Source: Bacteroidota bacterium (GTDB taxonomy: Bacteria; Bacteroidota; Bacteroidia; Flavobacteriales_D; Crocinitomicaceae). Taken from it: a stretch of DNA of 20,496 nucleotides. Location: assembly GCA_016866375.1 (NCBI GenBank), contig VGMK01000015.1, positions 1-20,496 on the forward strand. Reading direction: 5' to 3'. How positions within the stretch are numbered: the stretch's first letter is position 1; each line of letters begins with the position of its first letter. This document shows, in pieces, positions 1-6,669 of this stretch. The notes under the pieces are model-generated. The model saw only the letters and a program-made list of their open reading frames with translations. It did no database searches and was not told where the DNA came from. The position numbers and the translations under genes were made by a program.

Positions 1-1145
1 TTGAAATTCAGCTTCCAAACTCATGGGTAAATAAAATGGATAAACAAGCTGATCGAGGCGGGCTCATCGGTATTTTCTTCATGGCTTTTACGCTTGGATT
101 GGTATCTTTTTCTTGCACTGGTCCAATAATAGGAAGCTTATTAGTGGAAGCTGCTACAAGCGGATCTTATTTTACCCCTGCAATCGGAATGACTGGATTC
201 TCACTTGCCTTAGCTATCCCTTTTACTTTGTTTGCAATCTTTCCAGGTTGGTTAAATTCTCTCCCACAATCGGGAGGTTGGTTAAATAGCGTGAAGGTTT
301 GCTTGGGTTTATTAGAAATTGCTTTTGCTTTAAAATTCCTTTCTGCAGTAGATTTGGGCTACCATTGGGGAATCCTTACTCGTGAATGGTTCATTGGAAC
401 TTGGTTTGTGATTTTCGCAGTAATGGGACTTTATTTACTTGGGAAGATCAGGTTTTCACATGATTCTCCAATTGAAAAAATTTCAGTAACACGATTTATG
501 TTTGCCTTTTTATCGCTGACATTTGCCATTTATTTACTCCCAGGAATGTTTGGTGCTCCCATAAAACTATTAAGTGGAATAGCCCCTCCAACTACCTATT
601 CAGAAGATAAATTCATGTTTAATCACGGGGGTCTCGACAATGGATTAGTAAAGGATGAAATAACAGCAAAATATCGCGAACATATGGACGAGTCAGGAGA
701 TGGTTCTGTTATGGTGTTTCACGATTTGGAAATTGCAAAGGCGTACGCTAAAGAACGAAATTTGCCAGTCATGTTAGATTTTACAGGATATGCGTGTCAA
801 AATTGTCGGAAAATGGAAACTACAGTTTGGGCCGACGAGCGCATAAAATCTACCTTACAAACGCGCTTGGTTATTGCTTCTCTTTATGTAGATGATCACG
901 AACCATTGCCTGAAAGTGAGCACCGTTATTCTGAAGCGATAGGTGGAAATGTGAAAGAGGTCGGAAATGTTTGGGCGGAATTACAAATAACGCGCTATAA
1001 AAGTTTCCAACAACCACTATATGCGATTATTGACCACGATGGAAATGATTTAGTTCAATCAATTGGTTATACGCCAGATATTAATGAATTCAAACAATTC
1101 CTTGAAACTGGAATCGAGAATTTCAATAAAAATAAAAAGAAATAA
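1..1145 (+). CDS. DsbD-like thiol:disulfide interchange protein, 3' part (5' end outside window)
   Basis: The reading frame is open from the first bases (frame begins at base 3) with no stop upstream of the ATG at 36, so this is the C-terminal part of a longer gene and the ATG at 36 is internal. Numbered from that Met, a hydrophobic region (about residues 10-180) with several membrane segments carries the motif SFSCTGP, with Cys27 matching the second redox Cys of the DsbD membrane domain. A C-terminal thioredoxin-like domain (about 235-365) has LPVMLDFTGYACQNC, with the CxxC pair at Cys254 and Cys257. In the DsbD family electrons pass from cytoplasmic thioredoxin through the membrane cysteines to the periplasmic thioredoxin domain. 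The N-terminal domain and first membrane Cys lie outside the window. topB follows 11 bases downstream and is probably co-transcribed. Confidence 0.88.
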   Translation, partial: EIQLPNSWVNKMDKQADRGGLIGIFFMAFTLGLVSFSCTGPIIGSLLVEAATSGSYFTPAIGMTGFSLALAIPFTLFAIFPGWLNSLPQSGGWLNSVKVCLGLLEIAFALKFLSAVDLGYHWGILTREWFIGTWFVIFAVMGLYLLGKIRFSHDSPIEKISVTRFMFAFLSLTFAIYLLPGMFGAPIKLLSGIAPPTTYSEDKFMFNHGGLDNGLVKDEITAKYREHMDESGDGSVMVFHDLEIAKAYAKERNLPVMLDFTGYACQNCRKMETTVWADERIKSTLQTRLVIASLYVDDHEPLPESEHRYSEAIGGNVKEVGNVWAELQITRYKSFQQPLYAIIDHDGNDLVQSIGYTPDINEFKQFLETGIENFNKNKKK

Positions 1146-1156
1146 GTGTTGAGGTT

Positions 1157-2935
1157 GTGAAGCTTTGTATTGCTGAAAAACCAAGTGTTGCAAGAGATTT
1201 GGCGCAAATTTTAGGCGCCACAACCCGAAGAGATGGTTACTTAGAGGGGCCGGAATATTGTGTCACGTGGGTATTCGGCCATTTGTGTTCATTAAAAGAT
1301 CCTGAAGATTATCTTCCCAATTGGAAATATTGGAAATTAGAAGATTTACCGATTATTCCAGCTCAATTTGGAATCAAATTACGAGAAGACGAAGGAGCAA
1401 AAAAACAATTCCAAGTAATTGAAAAACTAATCAGTTCCGCCTCAGAAGTTATTAATTGTGGTGATGCCGGACAAGAAGGAGAACTCATCCAACGTTGGGT
1501 ATTACTTAAGGCAAAATGTTCCATACCCGTGAAAAGACTTTGGATTTCCTCTCTAACAGAGGAAGCCATAAAGCAAGGATTTTCCAAATTAAGAGATGCC
1601 AGTGAATTTGACACGCTTTTTGCTGCCGGAAATGCACGTGCTGTGGGAGATTGGATGTTGGGAATCAACGGCACACGGCTTTACACCAAAAAATATGGGA
1701 AAGATAAAATGACCCTTTCGGTTGGCAGAGTACAAACTCCAACGCTTGCCATGATTGTTCAACGCCAGAAAGAAATTGACGCCTTCAAATCTGAGGAATA
1801 TTGGGAATTAAAAACACTTTACCGAGATACCGAATTTACCTGTCAAATTGATCGATTAAAATCCGAAACGAAGGCGCAAAAAGGATTAGAATATTTACAA
1901 AACAAGGATTTTGAGGTCATTGATTTTGAACAAAAAGAGGGAAAAGAGGGAAATCCTCGCCTCTATGATTTAACAGGCCTGCAAGTTGATGCAAATAAGC
2001 GTTTCGGAAAAAGTGCTGAGGAAACATTGAACATCGTTCAAAGTTTATATGAAAAAAAATTGGTTACCTATCCGAGAGTAGACACTACCTACCTGTCGGA
2101 AGACCTTCACCCTAAAATACATGATATTCTGAAAGGTTTAAAGGATTATTCTCGCTTAACAGCATCGATTCTTGCAAGTCCAATTACGAAATCTAAAAGT
2201 ATTTTCGACGATGAAAAAATCACGGATCACCATGCGATCATACCAACGGGAATTTATCCAAATAGTCTGAGCGAAGAGGAACGTAAAATTTATGACCTCA
2301 TCGTGCGTCGATTTATTGCAGCTTTTTATCCTGAATGTAGAATTTCTACAACTACGGTATCAGGAAAGGTTGATGAATTAAATTTTAAAGCAACTGGAAA
2401 ACAACTTGTATACTCAGGTTGGAAATTTGTTTACGAAGAGTTGAAAGATGAGTCATCTTCAAATAAAACAGATGAAGAGGATAAAATATTACCTCTTTTT
2501 AACGTTGGCGAAACAGGTCCACATGAACCTTTTATTCACAAAGGAAAAACCTCTCCACCGAAATATTACACAGAGGCAACCTTACTTCGAGCCATGGAAA
2601 GTTCGGGAAAACTTGTGGAAAATGAGGAAATGAGAGAACTCATGAAAGAGAATGGTATCGGAAGACCCTCCACCAGAGCTAGTATAATCGAAACTCTTTT
2701 CAAACGAAAGTACATAGAAAAGAAAAAAAAGAATATTATTGCTACCGAAACTGGCATTCACTTAATCGATACTATTCAAAATGATTTATTAAAAAGTCCT
2801 GAACTTACGGGACAATGGGAATTCAAACTCAGACAAATTGAAAAAGGAAAATTCACCGGACTCCAATTCAAGGAGGAATTATCCGCCATGGTAAGAACAA
2901 TCGTGGATGAAGTTATTTTTGGAAAAAAAAATTGA
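1157..2935 (+). CDS. topB: DNA topoisomerase III (type IA)
   Basis: This is a 592-residue type IA topoisomerase that cuts one DNA strand through a 5'-phosphotyrosine to relax or decatenate DNA. It begins at GTG, 11 bases after the upstream stop; the protein opens MKLCIAEKPSVA, the usual TopB N-terminus, so this start is secure. The Toprim domain (about 1-150) has Glu7 and the DxxxE motif in CGDAGQEGELI (Asp103, Glu107); the middle acidic residue of the classical DxDxE motif is Gly105. SVGRVQTPT marks the core, and the catalytic tyrosine is Tyr305 in LVTYPRVDTTYL. NGIGRPSTRASII is the conserved motif near the C-terminal part of the core. There is no C-terminal zinc ribbon: the protein ends shortly after the core and is shorter than E. 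coli TopB (about 650 residues). It is convergent with argS across 64 bases that show no clear terminator. Confidence 0.95.
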   Translation: MKLCIAEKPSVARDLAQILGATTRRDGYLEGPEYCVTWVFGHLCSLKDPEDYLPNWKYWKLEDLPIIPAQFGIKLREDEGAKKQFQVIEKLISSASEVINCGDAGQEGELIQRWVLLKAKCSIPVKRLWISSLTEEAIKQGFSKLRDASEFDTLFAAGNARAVGDWMLGINGTRLYTKKYGKDKMTLSVGRVQTPTLAMIVQRQKEIDAFKSEEYWELKTLYRDTEFTCQIDRLKSETKAQKGLEYLQNKDFEVIDFEQKEGKEGNPRLYDLTGLQVDANKRFGKSAEETLNIVQSLYEKKLVTYPRVDTTYLSEDLHPKIHDILKGLKDYSRLTASILASPITKSKSIFDDEKITDHHAIIPTGIYPNSLSEEERKIYDLIVRRFIAAFYPECRISTTTVSGKVDELNFKATGKQLVYSGWKFVYEELKDESSSNKTDEEDKILPLFNVGETGPHEPFIHKGKTSPPKYYTEATLLRAMESSGKLVENEEMRELMKENGIGRPSTRASIIETLFKRKYIEKKKKNIIATETGIHLIDTIQNDLLKSPELTGQWEFKLRQIEKGKFTGLQFKEELSAMVRTIVDEVIFGKKN

Positions 2936-2999
2936 AGCTACAGAAATTACTTATTTAAAAACAGAATCCCTGATTTACCCCTATCTAAACGATGCCGAA

Positions 3000-4904
3000 T
3001 CACATCCTCGAGGGAGCATGAATGCCCATAAGATAAAGTGCATCTTTTAATACGCTACCAACAGATTCAGCCATCATCAATCTCATCTCCTTTGTTTTCA
3101 CATTTTCTTCAGATAAAATTTTAACAGCTTGGTAAAAATGGTTGAACGATTTTACCAATTCATAGGTGTAATTGGCCAATAAAGCAGGTGAATACGAAGC
3201 TGCTGCCTCTTGAACAATCGCAGGGAATTGAATCAAATTCTTGATGACCTCCTTTTCTTCTTCTAATAAATCAATTCCTTCAAATTGAACCTTCTGACGA
3301 TTCGGTTCTGCTTTCTTGAGTAAAGAGCAAATTCTTGCATGTGTGTATTGTAAAAATGGACCTGTATTTCCGTTCAACTCAATTGATTCCTCTGGATTAA
3401 AGAGCATTCTTTTTTTGGGATCTACTTTAATCAAATAGTATTTTAGACCACCGAGTCCAATTTGTTCGTAAAGATTTACCTTTTCCTTTTCATCCAGACC
3501 ATCTAAATGACCTCGTTCTTTTGTCATTTTTATGGCTTTATCTACCACCTCTTCCATTAAATCATCGGCATCTACCACAGTCCCCTCTCTTGACTTCATT
3601 TTCCCTGAAGGAAGATCAACCATTCCGTAAGAGAGGTGGTAACAATTTTTTGCCCAGGAAAAACCTAGTTTGTCGAGAATTAAAAACAATACTTTGAAAT
3701 GATAATCTTGCTCATTACCCACGGTGTAGACAATTCCTGATAAATCGGGGTAATCTTCAAACCTTTCAATAGCAGTACCGATGTCTTGTGTCATGTAAAC
3801 TGCCGTTCCGTCTGATCGCAACACCAATTTTTCGTCGAGGCCTTCATCTGTTAAATCAATCCAAACTGAATCGTCTTCTTTTTTAAAAAACACACCTGAT
3901 TCAAGGCCCTTCAACACCTGATCCTTCCCAAGTAAAAAAGTGTCAGATTCGTAATATAATTGATCGAATTCAACACCCATGCGCTTGTAAGTGAAATCAA
4001 AACCTTCGTAAACCCATCCATTCATCGTTGTCCAAAGCAAATATGTTTGAGGATCTCGAGCTTCCCATTTGATAAGCATTTCTTTGGCCTCTCTCATTAA
4101 GGATGATTGACTTATCGCCAAATCTTTAATTTTATCATCGATTGCTAAACGTGCTTTTTCATCTTTATCAACTTTAGCATGTGACAATTCAAGAAATTTA
4201 TGTTTAATCTCCTGGTGATCCATTTCAAACTGCCCATTGTCCCAATTGGACAAAATAGTTTTTACTTCACTATTAAGGTGCCTATCAAACTCAACATAAT
4301 ATTTCCCAACGAGTTTATCGCCTTTAAAGCCGGTATTTTTTGGGGTTTCGCGTTCCCCTAAAGAATTTATTGGGGAATATTTCTCCCATGCTACCATGCT
4401 TTTACAAATATGAATACCCCGATCATTTACAACTTGAGTTTTTACCACTCTATGACCTGCAAATTCCAAAATTCGAGAGACAGAATGCCCTAAAAATATA
4501 TTGCGAAGGTGACCAAGATGGAGTGGTTTATTGGTGTTTGGCGAGGAATACTCTACCATAATTGTTGGCTTTGAACCTTTATTGGCGCGTCCATACTGGC
4601 TCAAAGACGAAATACCATTTAATTGGTCTATCCAATAACTATTGTGCATTGTGAGATTTAAGAATCCATTGACAACAGCAAAAGAATCAATTTCAGGAAA
4701 TTCTGCACTCAAAATTTCCCCGAGCTGAAGTCCTACGCTTTGAGGGGTACTTTTTAATATTTTTGCAAAAGGAAATAAGACCAGGGTAATGTCTCCCTTG
4801 AGCTCTTTTTTTGTAGGTGAGAGCTGAATTAAATTTTCGTTAATTGACTCTCCAAAAATTGAATTTGCGCGAGCTCTTATAAAATCACTTATTTTTTGAT
4901 TCAT
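3000..4904 (-). CDS. argS: Arginine--tRNA ligase
   Basis: This is a class I aminoacyl-tRNA synthetase of 634 residues that charges tRNA-Arg in the cytoplasm. An N-terminal Add1-like domain (about 1-105) precedes the Rossmann catalytic domain, which contains VEYSSPNTNKPLHLGHLRN with the HIGH signature as HLGH at residues 129-132. The KMSKS-like loop is GKMKSREG (Lys435-Ser438), in the position typical of ArgRS enzymes that depart from strict KMSK. The C-terminal DALR anticodon-binding domain (about 510-634) includes TGPFLQYTHARI. The ATG start overlaps the stop of the upstream arginase gene as ATGA, so translation of the two is probably coupled. No separate promoter is evident in front of argS, which suggests transcription from the arginase promoter. 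Confidence 0.97.
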   Translation of the reverse strand: MNQKISDFIRARANSIFGESINENLIQLSPTKKELKGDITLVLFPFAKILKSTPQSVGLQLGEILSAEFPEIDSFAVVNGFLNLTMHNSYWIDQLNGISSLSQYGRANKGSKPTIMVEYSSPNTNKPLHLGHLRNIFLGHSVSRILEFAGHRVVKTQVVNDRGIHICKSMVAWEKYSPINSLGERETPKNTGFKGDKLVGKYYVEFDRHLNSEVKTILSNWDNGQFEMDHQEIKHKFLELSHAKVDKDEKARLAIDDKIKDLAISQSSLMREAKEMLIKWEARDPQTYLLWTTMNGWVYEGFDFTYKRMGVEFDQLYYESDTFLLGKDQVLKGLESGVFFKKEDDSVWIDLTDEGLDEKLVLRSDGTAVYMTQDIGTAIERFEDYPDLSGIVYTVGNEQDYHFKVLFLILDKLGFSWAKNCYHLSYGMVDLPSGKMKSREGTVVDADDLMEEVVDKAIKMTKERGHLDGLDEKEKVNLYEQIGLGGLKYYLIKVDPKKRMLFNPEESIELNGNTGPFLQYTHARICSLLKKAEPNRQKVQFEGIDLLEEEKEVIKNLIQFPAIVQEAAASYSPALLANYTYELVKSFNHFYQAVKILSEENVKTKEMRLMMAESVGSVLKDALYLMGIHAPSRM

Positions 4905-5845
4905 TTTTGAAACCTCTTGGATGTAGTTATTTTTTCAATGAGTGAAAATGCTACCTCAGCCATTCTATTTACTTTGTTATCGAGGCAAGGATTTACCTCG
5001 ACAAACTCTAATAATTGTGTTTTTGGATTCTGAAGTAATCCGAGTAACAATGATTCCGCCTGAGTGATGCTAAGACCCTTCGCAACAGGTGTTCCTGTAC
5101 CGTATGAAGTTTCCTCTGGATCCATTGAATCAACATCAAAGGAAACATAAATTATGTCACACTCTTTTAGTCTTTCCTCTATCTCCGTTAAAACAGCATT
5201 AACCCCCTTCTGAGTCAACTCTTCAACTTTATAATTTTTGATATTTAGTTGAGAGATTAAAAAATTCTCTTCAAGCTCAGTGTCTCGTACTCCAAGGTAA
5301 ATAAGATTTTCAGGCTGTAAAAAATTTGATTTTAAATCATTCCAACAATCGATTGTTTTTTGGGGAACCTTATTTTTTCCCATCTCTACATTTTCAACGC
5401 CGAGTGCAGTTGCCAATGGCATACCGTGTAAATTTCCTGATGGAGTTGTTAAAGGGGTGTGTAAATCAGCGTGGGCATCTATCCAAACTACACCTAATTT
5501 GGCATGAGGATAAGTATATTTTATCCCCTTGATGGTTCCGCCAGCAGAACTATGGTCTCCTGCTAAGACAAATGGGAAATAATCTTTTTCGAGTGTATTT
5601 TTGATTTGACAAGCGATTGTCTCATACACGTGATGCATTCCTTCAATATATTTGGCAAATTCATGCTCAGTTGGACCGTCTAATAAGTCATTTAAATGAG
5701 GTAAAACATGCGTAGGGTGAGTGGAAAATACGTTTGACTTCTTTTTTCTTGCAACTACCTGAATAGCCTCAGGGCCCAGAGAGGCACCACGTGTCCCCGC
5801 ACCGAGCTCCGATTTATTAATTATAAATGATAAAAAACTTGACAT
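4901..5845 (-). CDS. Arginase / ureohydrolase family protein
   Basis: A ureohydrolase-fold enzyme of 314 residues, probably arginase (L-arginine to ornithine and urea). The N-terminal NKSELGAGTRGASLGPEAIQ is typical of Bacteroidota arginases. The binuclear manganese ligands are present: His98 in AGDHSSAGG, Asp123, His125 and Asp127 in WIDAHADLHTP, and Asp237 and Asp239 in SFDVDSMDP. The C-terminal LLEFVEVNP segment also fits the family. Agmatinase or another guanidino hydrolase cannot be excluded from sequence alone. A GTG at 5863 in the same frame would add six residues, but a TACCTTTG -7 element at 5869-5876 would put the transcript start at about that GTG, so the ATG at 5845 is preferred. 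The gene ends in a four-base ATGA overlap with argS. Confidence 0.88.
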   Translation of the reverse strand: MSSFLSFIINKSELGAGTRGASLGPEAIQVVARKKKSNVFSTHPTHVLPHLNDLLDGPTEHEFAKYIEGMHHVYETIACQIKNTLEKDYFPFVLAGDHSSAGGTIKGIKYTYPHAKLGVVWIDAHADLHTPLTTPSGNLHGMPLATALGVENVEMGKNKVPQKTIDCWNDLKSNFLQPENLIYLGVRDTELEENFLISQLNIKNYKVEELTQKGVNAVLTEIEERLKECDIIYVSFDVDSMDPEETSYGTGTPVAKGLSITQAESLLLGLLQNPKTQLLEFVEVNPCLDNKVNRMAEVAFSLIEKITTSKRFQK

Positions 5846-5868
5846 GTTTTGGCTGAAATTCACCTATA

Positions 5869-5876
5869 CAAAGGTA
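5869..5876 (-). promoter_or_regulatory. Putative -7 promoter element for arginase-argS
   Basis: Read on the minus strand this is TACCTTTG, an exact match to the Bacteroidota -7 consensus TAnnTTTG. The implied transcript start lies a few bases downstream, near 5862-5865, giving a short leader before the ATG at 5845. No good TTG at -33 was found at the usual spacing, so this is a motif match only. Confidence 0.4.
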
Positions 5877-5938
5877 ATTCTTTAATTTGGCACTTGGTTA
5901 TAAATCTGATAATAACTTCTTTTTCTTATACTTGTAAT

Positions 5939-6577
5939 ATGAAAACAATATTTTTCATTATTGCTATCGCCAATACGAGCATATTACTAATTTACGGACA
6001 AAAATCTCGGTCGTTCTCAGGGGTATTAACTTACCACGTGGAGAGTGTAAATTCAAAAGACAGTGTCAAAGAAAAAGTGATTATTTATGCAAAGGATTCA
6101 TTACTACGAATAGTTAATTTTAATACGCAAACTGGAAAACAAGAATTCATAAAACATCTCACCTACAATAAATCTTACATATTAGTAGAAACTCCTTTAC
6201 AGAAATTTGCCGTAAGAACAAGGGAACACATGGAGAAGGACAGCGTGACTTACACTTTCGAAAGGAGAAAAGGGCATAGACGAATCGGGGGACTAAGATC
6301 TAAAGAACTGTTGGTAAAATATGAGGAAAATAAACTCCCTTTAACCTGTTACTATTACAAGCGCATTGACAGTAAGTACGCAAATAGCATGAAATCATTT
6401 CCCGGATTAGCCACCTTATTTTACTCTTTTTCAGATAGCGGAATTTTAAGGTATAAGCTTGAAAAAATTGAAAAAAATAATCCCCCGTTAGCATTATTCC
6501 AAATCCCTCAAGACTATAAAATAATCACTCTAGAGGAGTTTTCTATCGAATTTGACAAACTTTACAACAAGGAGTAA
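5939..6577 (+). CDS. Exported protein of unknown function (about 212 aa)
   Basis: I do not recognise this family. Starting at the ATG at 5939, the protein opens MKTIFFIIAIANTSILLIYGQ, a clear signal peptide with likely cleavage near residue 20, so it is periplasmic or outer-membrane associated. An in-frame start at 5849 would put 30 unrelated residues ahead of the signal peptide and is rejected. The mature part looks beta-rich with alternating charged and hydrophobic residues, for example GVLTYHVES, KVIIYAKDS and FAVRTREH. This resembles the general texture of small Bacteroidota exported beta proteins (DUF4412- or GLPGLI-like), but no diagnostic motif is present and it has no cysteine pair or sorting domain. 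It shares a 93-bp divergent promoter region with the arginase gene and lies 92 bases upstream of ftsK on the same strand. Confidence 0.7.
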   Translation: MKTIFFIIAIANTSILLIYGQKSRSFSGVLTYHVESVNSKDSVKEKVIIYAKDSLLRIVNFNTQTGKQEFIKHLTYNKSYILVETPLQKFAVRTREHMEKDSVTYTFERRKGHRRIGGLRSKELLVKYEENKLPLTCYYYKRIDSKYANSMKSFPGLATLFYSFSDSGILRYKLEKIEKNNPPLALFQIPQDYKIITLEEFSIEFDKLYNKE

Positions 6578-6624
6578 AATTGCTACTAACATTAAAGTGT
6601 TTAAACTAAACTATTTTTTTTGAA

Positions 6625-6638
6625 AGGTGCTTGCACCT
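6625..6638. promoter_or_regulatory. 14-bp perfect palindrome in the ftsK leader
   Basis: AGGTGCTTGCACCT reads as AGGTGC-TT-GCACCT, a perfect six-base dyad about 31 bases before the ftsK ATG. It could be an operator or a small leader hairpin. A potential TTG start at 6631 lies in its centre, which makes that start less likely. Confidence 0.3.
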
Positions 6639-6669
6639 AGAATGTAAATTCGTTAGAAGGTCTATCCTT

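Noticed and set aside
1363..1674. Minus-strand open frame opposite topB (103 codons)
   Set aside because: It lies wholly within a conserved part of topB and has no protein-family features.
5927..5934. TATACTTG as a -7 element for the exported protein
   Set aside because: One mismatch to TAnnTTTG, no -33 element, and it would place the transcript start at the start codon.
5849..5938. In-frame extension of the exported protein upstream of its ATG
   Set aside because: It overlaps the arginase start region and puts unrelated residues before the signal peptide at 5939.
6631..6669. TTG start for ftsK
   Set aside because: It lies in the centre of a palindrome and adds residues not expected before the FtsK N-terminus; the ATG at 6670 is better.
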